Source of the DNA: Cerioporus squamosus
Taxonomy: Eukaryota; Basidiomycota; Agaricomycetes; Polyporales; Polyporaceae
Assembly: GCA_022592435.1 (NCBI GenBank)
Contig: JABYQS010000005.1
Location: forward strand, 124,001 to 188,000
DNA length: 64,000 nt
Direction: 5' to 3'
Part shown: one piece after another, positions 11,911-20,931 of the stretch
Layout of the letters: every line of letters starts with the position of its first letter
Position numbering within the stretch: the stretch's first letter is position 1
The notes under the pieces: model-generated
The model's database searches: none
Seen by the model: the letters and a program-made list of their open reading frames with translations, nothing else
What the model was told of the DNA's origin: nothing
Program-made: the position numbers and the translations under genes

Positions 11911-12386
11911 TTACAGCGCTTTTCACACCACTTGTCGTTTGGCGCCGCGCCGCGCGGGACGCCACCACCTGCGCTCTGCCCTTGACCGCCTCCACTTAAA
12001 AGTTCGAACGACGATATCTCTGTCCCCGCTCACCCTTTTGCTATGTTTCTTTTTGCGATCTACCCTAATTGACTACGCGCATCTAATGATACCCCCGTTG
12101 CAAGAATTTCACCCCAGCGACGCATCAAATTGGCTCGACCGCGTTTTCAGCCACCGCGGACTTTGACCGACAATATCTCGGAGATTTATGCACAAACCAG
12201 CGTCGAAATTCCAACCGTGATACCTTGAGGACCCTCCTCAGCCAGCGCAAGGTGAGTTTTGTCTGGGACACCACAGTGATTACCACTTCCGCACAGCCCG
12301 CGCGCCGCTATCATGGGCCTCCCTACTAGGATGGGTACAGGAGGGCTCTCCGACGTCAGAAATGGCAGGAGAGGGCTAAGAGGAGG
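11911..12386 (+). pseudogene. left arm of an inverted duplication, decayed copy
   Basis: These 476 bp match the reverse complement of 13015-13491. The first 87 bases (from TTACAGCGC) are identical; identity then falls. Read with the frame that stays open in the right arm, this copy has a truncated protein ending at SNWLDRVFSHRGL. In the second shared frame it begins with ATG at 12042 but has stops soon after. It therefore looks like a broken paralogue of the right arm. The product is unknown. Confidence 0.5.
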
Positions 12387-13014
12387 TTGTTGGGACTTGT
12401 AAGAGAACACGTTGGCCGTAAGTTGCAGGTATGGTTCCCAGTCCACTACCTCACCCCTCACCCCTGCCTACTGGCCTTCTCCATACCCCAACTCGCGCAC
12501 ACACGCGTTTTGTACCCTAGTATCATCCTTCGAGTCATCTACAATGAATATCTGTTCTGTTTTATGTCTAGTGCCTTCAGAATATTCGCCCATACCTAAG
12601 GTTCATCACCCAAACACCTTGTGTGGGCCGACTGCACCTGTTACACACCATACTACCCTCCTACACCGGTACCACACAATGTCTACCGTATATCTATGGG
12701 TATCTTTAGTTCGTCGTTGCTTCTTCCGAACATCTCTGCAAGAGAGATTGTGCTCTGCTCGAGTTCTGGGATGGGCGCCTGCATCCACCTGCCTGGCTGA
12801 GTGTCACGCAGTGTTCTGGAGTGACTTGGTGACTTGTAGGGCATTGGCATGTATATTTCCAAGCAATGGACGAACATGGTGTGTTATGTAAACAGAAGGA
12901 AACAGGATCCGATGAAGGACATCACCATACATAGTGCAACAAGCCTCTCACCAGTAACACCAAGCCAGGAGCACGTTCCATAGCCTGCTTCTCCCTCTCA
13001 AATTGTTGCAATAT
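12387..13014. other. spacer between the two arms of the inverted duplication
   Basis: 628 bp between the arms. It contains only short ORFs without coding character. As both copies point inward, it would hold the two convergent 3' ends. Confidence 0.5.
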
Positions 13015-13491
13015 CCTCCTCTGAGCCATGTCCTGCCATTTCTGACGTCCCAGAGCCCTCCTATACCCATCATAGTAGCGAGTCCCACGATAGCGGCGCG
13101 CGGGGGTGTGTGGAAGTGGTACTAACTGTTGAGGACCGGACAAGATTTGCCTTGGGCTGGCTGCGGAGAGCCTAGAGGAACTCTCCATTGAAAGCTCGAC
13201 GTTGCTTTGTGCATAACTTTCCGAGATATCATCGGTTGAGGTCGGCGGTGGCTGAAAACGAGATCGAGCCAAGTGGACGCGTCGCTGCGGTTGAATCCTT
13301 CCACCGTGGGGTTCAGTGGATGCGCACAGACAAGTAGAGTAGATAGCAAAAAGAAGCAAGGCAAAAGGGTGAGCGGGGACGGAGATATCGTCGTTCGAAG
13401 TTTCAAGTGGAGGCGGTCAAGGGCAGAGCGCAGGTGGTGGCGTCCCGCGCGGCGCGGCGCCAAACGACAAGTGGTGTGAAAAGCGCTGTAA
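13015..13491 (-). repeat. right arm of the inverted duplication
   Basis: Inverted copy of 11911-12386. Sequence outside the arms is not shared, and I found no target-site duplication at the outer ends, so a transposon with long terminal inverted repeats is not supported. A tail-to-tail gene duplication fits better. Confidence 0.75.
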
Positions 13492-13634
13492 CCTGGGCGA
13501 ATTGCCTCACACCGTGTGGGTATAAGGGAGTGCATTGAAGAAAACATATAGAAGCAGTGCCTCAGGCTCCGAGAGATAGAGAGAGCACACCAAGTCCGTA
13601 TTACGAAGTCGTGAAAGAAGAACGTATAGGTCAT
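13122..13634 (-). CDS. uncharacterised ORF covering the right inverted arm
   Basis: A 170-residue ORF with a true ATG runs through most of the right arm. It has one hydrophobic segment (SPLTLLPCFFLLSTLLVCAH), then NRSDASTWLDLVFSHR and a basic tail ending CPVLNS. The residues WLD.VFSHR are kept in the left copy. A second overlapping frame (12922-13359) is open for 145 codons but starts at TTG, which is unlikely in a fungus. I do not recognise either. The real gene may be spliced, or the locus may be non-coding. Confidence 0.3.
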   Translation of the reverse strand: MTYTFFFHDFVIRTWCALSISRSLRHCFYMFSSMHSLIPTRCEAIRPGYSAFHTTCRLAPRRAGRHHLRSALDRLHLKLRTTISPSPLTLLPCFFLLSTLLVCAHPLNPTVEGFNRSDASTWLDLVFSHRRPQPMISRKVMHKATSSFQWRVPLGSPQPAQGKSCPVLNS

Positions 13635-13691
13635 TCTACGTGAACTCTGGGCCGTTTTGTTGAACGTCCGGCCCCCATCCTCATACTCCGT

Positions 13692-14707
13692 TCACGCAAC
13701 AAAGATCATCGCGACCGCGAGCCCGAAGATGGCAGAGAGGGCACTCGACGCGCTCACGCGCATGGCGCCGGAGCTGCCGCTGCTACCGGAGCTACCAGAG
13801 CTACCAGAGCTGCTGCTGCCGGATGCAGTCGCGGCGGGAGTCGCAGTCGCGATGGCGCCGACACCACCGGTGACGGGGCCGTTGTCCTGGAGCTAATTAA
13901 CGTTGCACTGATCAGCGTCTTCTCAATGAAGGTGTTGCGCGATCAACCTACCGTCTGTTCTGAAGCACCGATCTTCACGGCGGCCGCCTGCCATGCGTCG
14001 AAGGTGTTGCCGGTGGAAGGTGCATTAATGGACCTGCACAAGCATGCATGTGAGTACGCGGTGCGCCGTTCCTTTGAACCGGATGATAGCTAACATACCC
14101 AACCATACCAAGACCGCAGTGAGTGGGCGACTTGCAGAAGAAGTAGATCGCTGTATACCCGTTCAGGTCAGCTGCAGAATGGCGACGCGGTCGTGGGACT
14201 ACTCACGAATCTGGTCGTTGGTGACGTTAAGCGTCCACTGAGTACCGGTGCTCTGAAGACCGGAGTCGAAGCCAGCCGGGTTGCCACCCTGGGCCGAGAG
14301 CGGCTGGCACGGGTTGGCGAAGTCGCCCTGGGTGACCGAGTGCGGGATGGCACCACTTGTACAGGGTCAGCCCTGCGTGCAGATAGGGACGACATGAAGC
14401 TCACCCAGGGAAGAAGAACGTGATGAGCGTGCCGTTGGAGGCAGTCACGTTGGCGGGGCTGAAGACGAAGTTACCGCCAGCACCGACATCGATCTGGATC
14501 ACGGCATAACTGGTTCAACATACACGCTGGACAACGGCAGCCTCAAGGAACACGTACGTTGATCTGTCCGTTACTGCTCGGTGGCGCAGAGGGCGCGGCA
14601 GCCGCTGCCTGCGTCGTCGGGTTGGAAGCAGGCGGGGCATAGCCGTACTGAGGGTTGGCCGCCGCCAAGAGCGGGAGGAGGGCGAGCGAGAAGGCCGTCG
14701 CGAACAT
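13692..14707 (-). CDS. secreted GPI-anchored cupredoxin (plastocyanin-like)
   Basis: Extracellular blue-copper-like protein of a class common in basidiomycetes. A signal peptide (MFATAFSLALLPLLAAANPQ) leads to an Ala/Pro/Ser linker, then a cupredoxin fold: IDVGAGGNFVFSPANVTASN, IPHSVTQGDFANPCQP and YFFCKSPTHCGLGMVG. The His of HSVTQ and the Cys, His and Met of the second motif give a complete type-1 copper site. A Ser/Gly repeat tail and the hydrophobic end (ALSAIFGLAVAMIFVA) form a GPI signal. About 244 residues in about six exons. It probably sits on the cell wall or membrane; its electron partner is unknown. Confidence 0.85.
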
Positions 14708-14830
14708 CTTGACTGTCGATATGGGAGTAGAAGGGAGAGTAGAATCTGAGGGCAGAAGACTCTAGCGACGGCCTTTGAATAGCAACCTGGTGAGAATGGG
14801 TGAGGGAGGAGGAGGCGAGGGAACTTGAGC

Positions 14831-14837
14831 CTTTATA
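14831..14837 (-). promoter_or_regulatory. TATA box of the cupredoxin gene
   Basis: TATAAAG on the minus strand, about 124 bp upstream of the cupredoxin start codon. Confidence 0.45.
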
Positions 14838-15009
14838 CGACGACGCGAACTCCGAGGCGTTGGCATCTTCATTTCTCAGCGGTCACGGCGGGACGATAGC
14901 GGGACTGCGCAGCTGCGGCTGTGTGGACCCTGGCAAGTAGAATGCGTGAGTAGAATTAGGAAGACACCGATGGTAGTGGAGCGAATAACTGACCAACAAA
15001 TGTTCCTAC

Positions 15010-15690
15010 GCCCAATCACCAGTATTCCTGGATTTTTGCTCCCGCCGCGTTGTTTTTAGCAAGGAGAGTTCTTCGCACAATGTCTTCTCGCAGTGTTGCA
15101 TGGAACCCCTTCTGGGACATCGTGTTCCCTCGCGGATTGAGATAGGCAGTGTACTGTCGCGGGGGACGTCTCACAGTGAGAAATTTCTCGCGCTTCGAGC
15201 ACGAGCCTGTGCCCGACGTGGCTCGAGGAAGACGGCTCGCTTTCGTGCCTCCAATGCACGTCGTGGGTGCCGTTGTCCGCAGCCATCGTTCACCCATGTC
15301 TAGCGGAGAAAGGGGTGGATGCTGGATTCGCGAAGATTTCTTGAATGCTGAGCGGCGAGGTGAGGCTTCGCCACTAGAAGCCTTGACGCCGACCCTTTCC
15401 GGCGGACGCCCGCTCCTGACCGCCCAGGAACAGCATGTACAGAGCCACCCGTCCGAGAACCCTCGACACAAGTACGGCAATGTGTCCTTGTAGGCCTGCC
15501 ACAGATGGTTCAACTAGAATCAGAACCAGGTCCGCAGTAAAGTGACACTTACAACTTCCCTCGATCAAGCCTTCCCCGCCCACGGCATGCAATAATGCAA
15601 TCATCATCAGGAATGTCGGGGCCCCGACGGTGGGAACATGCGGCTCAAACCTCCGGCATTCCCAAGAGCCACATCCCACTAGAATGATCC
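15010..15690 (-). pseudogene. possible cytochrome P450 N-terminal relic
   Basis: Minus-strand pieces read HVPTVGAPTFLMMIALLHAV, then EGLIEGS and, after a candidate intron, AYKDTLPYLCRGFSDGWLC. This resembles the start of large basidiomycete P450s (a PTVG motif, then a YKGT-like segment about 30 residues on). A later stretch, YTAYLNPRGNTMSQKGFH, could match the block after the first helices. Frames are interrupted, and no heme-binding Cys region or I-helix follows. I infer a decayed fragment; the resemblance is weak and may be chance. Confidence 0.28.
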
Positions 15691-15699
15691 TATGCGGAA

Positions 15700-16876
15700 C
15701 AGACCTCCAGTGGTCACCGAGTTAACCGGCCGCAGCCAAAGATTGTCTTCCCTGCGTGGCAAGTCAGGGTTACTACGGCTCGGAGCTGCACTGTGACTGC
15801 GTTTCATGGGGTTCAACGGGTATCGTGCATTTCATACTGCTGCTGGTCTTGGTCAGCACGTCATATAGAACACATTCCGCAGCGACTTCGACCTACGGAC
15901 AGCATCGATCGACTTGACCGGGCCCCGGTGATTTGAATGGCACCGGACCGCAGGGGTGCCCATGCTTCTCGAGGAACGAGAAGGCCTGCTCGCAGGTAAG
16001 AGACATTGATACGTCAACGCCTGACAACGCCTTGCTGAAGGATAGACCCCGAGACACTCGATACATGCCAACAATGCTTGATCAATGCGGCCCTGGGAGG
16101 TCGCTGCCTCTATATCGTACCTGCGAAAACCAAAGCTACTCACCCACGAACATCATGTGCACCGGGCTGCTGAGACACCACCGCAACAATACAGAACACG
16201 GTGCTTGTAGAAGACGAACGACTTCTGCATACAAAAGACATGCGATTGAACATAGCTATGGTGACAACGCGTGTCGAACGCAGTCAGCGCCGCCGAGAAC
16301 GTGAGAACCGCAAACGACTGACCTCGAATATATGATCGTCTGCCCTGTGCGGCGTGCACACGCCCGCACCAAGTCCGCGTCCTCGTCTCTGCCTCACATA
16401 CGACAGCGCGCACGTCACGGATCGATTGCCGCTTCATGTCATGGCGAACAAGCCCCACAGCAAAGCATCCGGAGGGCTCTCACCCACATTCCGTTTGAGT
16501 CCGAGGCCAAGGGGTGCCAGTACGTCGTCTCATCCGGTTCGTCCCCTTGGTCGAGTTCGCAATCGGGTCACATACACAGCCCACAACATACAGAGACGTA
16601 GAGATGGTTATGATCGAGGCCGCTGGATGAAGGCGAAGAGGAGCAGCTCCTGGAGGAGGCTGTGCGCTCGTCATGGCAGACGCTCACAATGATGGCGGCA
16701 TCGCCCAAAATGGCAACCGTTCAAGAACACCGACAGCGAGCCACTCTACGGGAGTCTGATCCAAGGGACTTGGAGGAGGCGGTCTTCGAAGAAAGGAGAG
16801 CAGGGTGGCTATGAGTCACCGATCGTCCCCATTCGTATGTTTGTCTCGGCTCCTCTCGGATGTCGGCCATCGTGCA
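15700..16876. other. gene-poor stretch
   Basis: No convincing coding frame on either strand. A 96-codon minus-strand ORF at 15853-16143 and several plus-strand ORFs have no recognisable motif and no splice-supported extension. The right end holds the promoter of the gene at 17011. Confidence 0.5.
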
Positions 16877-16882
16877 TATATA
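16877..16882 (+). promoter_or_regulatory. TATA box of the unknown gene at 17011
   Basis: TATATA about 130 bp upstream of the chosen start. It lies inside the longer ORF that opens at 16837, which argues that the upstream Met is not used. Confidence 0.45.
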
Positions 16883-17010
16883 CTTCGCTGCTCGCGAACT
16901 TATCTCCCATCATCCTCTGGACCACTCAGAGGCACACAACCAACTCAGCATCCTCGAACAGCTCAGCTCTTATTGCACCTCCTACCATCTCATCACTTCT
17001 ATCCTCTATC

Positions 17011-17859
17011 ATGACCGCGACGACAAGGCCACACTTCCCCCGCAGCTTCTCTTCAGGTTACGACGCCGACGGCAAATACGAGCTCGTCCACGACCTTCGC
17101 CACACACAATCGGTCCCCGCATCCTACCCCTCCACCCGCGTATGGGGGCAGCGGAAACGCGCGCTCACCGGGGTACCCAAGCCCGCACCCAAGCCAACTC
17201 TCTCCCGCGTTGGCCGTCCACCGCGCGCGGCAACCATGCCCTCGTCGGCCAAGCCTGAGCGCCTGAGCGCACCCCACCACTGCGGCGGCGTGCCCATGCG
17301 GCGCGACGGGTTCGGCGTGGGTGGTCCCAACGCCAACATGCGTCCCTGTCTGCGGCGTGCCCCACACTTGGTGGTGACCGTCACGCGTCTCGAGCGTCGG
17401 TCCAGTGCGGTCGGCCGCGCGCACCCTCCTGCAGTGCCATCGCTCTCGAACGTCTTGGAAGAAGACAGCGATGCGAGCGATAGCGAGAGGGAGGTGTACG
17501 CTCGGTACCGGTTCCTCCCCCCGGGGCTGTCATCCCCTGTCCCGTGGGAAACGTCGCATGCGGGATCCCTTGCGACCCCGTCTCAGGCTCTCGACCTTGA
17601 CATCACCCCAACGCCGTCAAGGCCTGGCATCCGGCCATCGAGGTCGCATATGGGATCACACATCCACGATCACAGGCTGGATCATGGTGCGGGAGGCAAC
17701 GCAGACGAGGATGCGTTCCTCCGGACGTCTCAGGCTCTGCTCACGCCTACCCGACCGACTCGGCCACGGGGGTTCTCCGGTCTGTCCGTGGAGGCGATGC
17801 GTGCGCCCACGCTGACGCGTTTTAACAGCTTCACGGCGGGTCGCTTTGAGGCCTGCTAG
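17011..17859 (+). CDS. uncharacterised Arg/Pro/Ser-rich protein
   Basis: Intronless ORF of 282 codons from ATG at 17011. The upstream Met at 16837 is rejected because a TATA box lies between the two. The protein is basic and low-complexity, with PRSFSSGYDADGKYELVH near the N-terminus, an acidic patch EEDSDASDSEREVYARYRFL in the middle and LTPTRPTRPRGFSGLSVEAM near the end. There is no signal peptide or membrane span. It looks intrinsically disordered. The family is not recognised, and no function is offered. Confidence 0.55.
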   Translation: MTATTRPHFPRSFSSGYDADGKYELVHDLRHTQSVPASYPSTRVWGQRKRALTGVPKPAPKPTLSRVGRPPRAATMPSSAKPERLSAPHHCGGVPMRRDGFGVGGPNANMRPCLRRAPHLVVTVTRLERRSSAVGRAHPPAVPSLSNVLEEDSDASDSEREVYARYRFLPPGLSSPVPWETSHAGSLATPSQALDLDITPTPSRPGIRPSRSHMGSHIHDHRLDHGAGGNADEDAFLRTSQALLTPTRPTRPRGFSGLSVEAMRAPTLTRFNSFTAGRFEAC

Positions 17860-18025
17860 CACCAGTTGTTTTCACTTACTTCAACTCGTCGTTATATGTC
17901 ATATAATCACCCTGGAAACTCATATAATCAACTGTATCACCCGCATGCGCGATATCAGCAACCGCTGGCACATGATCATAGTGGACAGACACTTACAACA
18001 ATGTGTGTCTCCGACAATGTCACTG

Positions 18026-20236
18026 TCAACTATCTCCGCCTCCAGCGCTCATACCTTCAACCGCGAATTGCACTCTGCTGACCTCGAGCGTACGCAGGTT
18101 CACGAGCACAAGGAGTCCCGACTCCCTGAAGCGTGGCAGGAGGACAATGCGACACCTCTTCGGAGACCGCTCCGTCTCGTCGTCCGGACCCTCGTCTCCG
18201 TCGTCCTCCACAAGTTTCGTCGCGAACGCAGGCTGGTTACCGACGACGTAGATGTCCGGCGTCTGCGCCATCACGAACGGATCCTTCGAAAAGTACGGAT
18301 GGCACCAGAGCGTGTCCGGAGCGGTGGGCGCTATGTGTCGCCAGCGAAGAGTCGAATGGGCGAGCTTCAACCGTGTCGTGGGTGGCGTGCGCACGTACTT
18401 GAACATGTCGTCCACCGGCTGGCCGGAGTGGACAAGGATAGAGCGTGTAGGCTCCGGCTTGTCCGGAGGCGCGGACGCGCCGTTGACTTTGGCTTTAGAC
18501 GTGGATGCTCCCGGCTGACTCGCACGCGAGGAAGACGTGGCGGGTTCGCGTGCCGGGGCAACACAGATGTAAGTCGGGTTCGACTCGCACTTGAATGTCG
18601 CGTAGTGCGCCGCGCCACCGAACATAGCGCGAGGTAAGGGTTGTTGGGGAAGGATGGTGGCGGCCGGGTCAGAAGGGCCAGGGAGCAGGTGGACCGGTAT
18701 TGACCGACAGACGTCTGTCAGATGCGCGGCGAGGTTTTGCGTAGGATGGGGTGTGAATGACGTCTCGTGCCCATATTTACGCTACCTCAGAATCTCAGCA
18801 ATGGAGATACCTTGATAGAGATGCGAGCCTACCGATTTTCGTTCCGGCTCTGCAGCGGAGGTAGTGGTCGCGGCTTGGATAGGTCCCAAAGAGTTACCGG
18901 CGATGATCAATCTGGATATCCGTGCAGATTGTGACTGGTCACCCAAGCCGCCAGCTTCCCCTGCGAGATACTCAGCGAGTAATTGGACTTGGCCCTCGGC
19001 AGCGTTTGCAGCGCCGACCTCAAGACCTGAAACGAGTGCGACCCACTCGTCTGCTCCCGCTGAAGGTTGACCTGTCGGGCTGATGAGTAATGATTCAAGG
19101 TGATAAGAGACACCTCGCCTTCGCTTCGGCGAGTTGACGGTCTAGCAGGCAATGCGCACGACGGTCTCTCCAGTTCGCGGCTAGGAACCAGGTTTTCCGT
19201 TCATGTTATCAATTCCCGCGGTGACTTCTGACACAGTATGCACGGGCTTGCCGTGATGCTCAATGTGAAGGCCCGACCATGCGGCAGATCCTGTTCTGAT
19301 TGGCCCAAACAGAACAACAGTAGCCCGTTCCTCTGGACGAACATAGGTCTCTGTCCATGTTGGCACAGCAGTGGTTTCTCCGATCGCGCACACCCAGATG
19401 CTCATAGCCAAACAAGATGTGCCCAATGATACGAAGTCTCGCTTTGGGGAATTCACATCGGAAGGGTAGGGCACTCACCGTCAACGTCCATAGACTCGTC
19501 TGGCTTCATTGATGCCGGCCAAGCGAGCCCTGCCGAAGGTTGCGGTGCCATTCCAGGGAAGCAGATGTCGACCACCTCGAAGTCACCGTTGTGCGTCTCG
19601 ATGCCCAACGCACCCATGATGACCCCGGTCACAAGACCCGCGTCGTTGAGACGTTCGCCGACGAGACAAATTCGACCGCTCTCATCCTCGAGCATAACAT
19701 TGTCGTTCTCCGAGTGGAACTTCTCTCTTGGTGGAGGAGCTGGAATGGAACGCTGCAGTCGCGTGAGTTGTGATGCACAACCAGGTCAATCAAGCACTCA
19801 CGTCGCGCGCGATGTCTTCCAACACATTCGGCTTCAGGGGCATGTCCATATACACAGTCCCAATGATGAAGCACAACTGCCCCTTTTCAACGTCGAGTAC
19901 ACGAGGTACGAAGATAGGGTTCCCTGAATATGAAGTGGTTTGGAGGTGGTAAACCCTCGAAAACGGAGGGACGCACCTGCGACCTCGCCCCATCTCCTCT
20001 TCGCGCGCTGCTCGACGTGCTGTCTGAGTGCGCGTAGTCTGACGAAGTAGATGTTCGAGTACTGGTGCCTGTACGACTTGTCGGTGGGTTTGATGAGGAA
20101 AGACGCGTCCTCCGGTGGTGCAAGGAGGGTGGTTCCTGGGCGAGTGAGGGGTGCGGATGGCGTCGGACTACATAGCTGTCAGCCCCATGGCCGCACTAGC
20201 TGAGAACTGTACTGACAGAGGATCAACGACAGCCAT
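18026..20236 (-). CDS. POLD2: DNA polymerase delta subunit 2 (POLD2/Cdc1/Pol31)
   Basis: B-subunit that links the catalytic subunit of DNA polymerase delta to the rest of the complex. Exon 1 gives MAVVDPL; the next block has FLIKPTDKSYRHQYSNIYFV. Then LVGERLNDAGLVTGVIMGAL, EWVALVSGLEVGAANAAEG and RISRLIIAGNSLGPIQ follow. The calcineurin-like domain shows IPVHLLPGPSDPAATILPQQ and PLPRAMFGGA, and the C-terminus DIYVVGNQPAFATKLVED then GLLVLVNLRTLEVSRVQFAV. One intron (19072-19478, 407 nt) is unusually long. Three MluI boxes lie 79-112 bp upstream of the start, fitting G1/S control. Confidence 0.9.
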
Positions 20237-20314
20237 TTTCAGGTGGGCCAGCCAGGGAGTGCGGCAAGGACAAGACTAGTGGAGGTTAGCGTAGCTATCA
20301 GGCGGAGGTCAGAG

Positions 20315-20347
20315 ACGCGTCCGAGTCGGACGCGTCGCGACACGCGT
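20315..20347. promoter_or_regulatory. three MluI cell-cycle boxes upstream of POLD2
   Basis: Three exact ACGCGT hexamers at 20315, 20330 and 20342 lie within 33 bp. In yeasts this hexamer binds the MBF/DSC1 factor, which drives replication genes at G1/S. The cluster is close to the POLD2 start and about 590 bp from the GAD start. Confidence 0.6.
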
Positions 20348-20931
20348 CACGATCCTTTGGCCCTGTTTGCCACCGCGCTTCCGGCCCGATGTCTGCCCGC
20401 GACGTCCTCCGCTCCTCCACCTCGGACTCCGAGTCCAATCCGAGTCCAACGTTCCGCACATGCAAGGGGCCAGACCGCTGGACAGCACTGATCGTGAACT
20501 TACCAAGATTGAATATTGACTCTCCGCTCAGAGCCCGCAAAGTTTGGGTAACAGGCACCGCAGCCATGCCCGACAGTCTATGCTGGAACATCGATGGCGT
20601 TAGGGCGACCTCATGACGGCCTGCGACTGTCTAGAGCTCATTTCTGCCGCCTCGTGCACACATGGTTGTGGACGGCCCCCAGGAAGGACTGTGGATGACG
20701 GCAGGAGGGCGTGTTAGGGCGTGTTGCGGACGTTTGGTATTGGCTGCCCCATGGATGCTCCTTGATGCAACCGCTCAAGTGGGCCTGATGATGTCACTCC
20801 TCTCGACGTATACTTACACCCAACTCAGACTCTGCGGCGTATTTTTAGCTGCTCTCTCCTCTGCGTTGCGGCACACGTATATAATAGCCTACGATTGACC
20901 CAGCTCGAAACGCCACCCCCACTTCCCCGCC
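20348..20931. other. promoter region of glutamate decarboxylase
   Basis: Divergent POLD2/GAD gap. A 75-codon ORF at 20389 has no family features. A TATATAAT element is listed separately. Confidence 0.5.
20878..20885 (+). promoter_or_regulatory. TATA box of GAD
   Basis: TATATAAT 54 bp upstream of the GAD start codon. Confidence 0.55.

Noticed and set aside
12922..13359. 145-codon ORF in the right inverted arm as a secreted protein
   Set aside because: Its start is TTG, not ATG, and no upstream in-frame ATG exists before a stop; the overlapping ATG-started ORF was preferred.
11911..13491. DNA transposon with 476-bp terminal inverted repeats
   Set aside because: No target-site duplication at the outer ends, no transposase in the spacer, and one arm retains a long ORF.
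16837..17010. Upstream start for the unknown gene at 17011
   Set aside because: A TATATA element lies between this Met and the inner one, so the longer form would need transcription from further upstream.
20389..20616. 75-codon ORF in the POLD2/GAD promoter
   Set aside because: No motif or splice support; lies between promoter elements of both genes.
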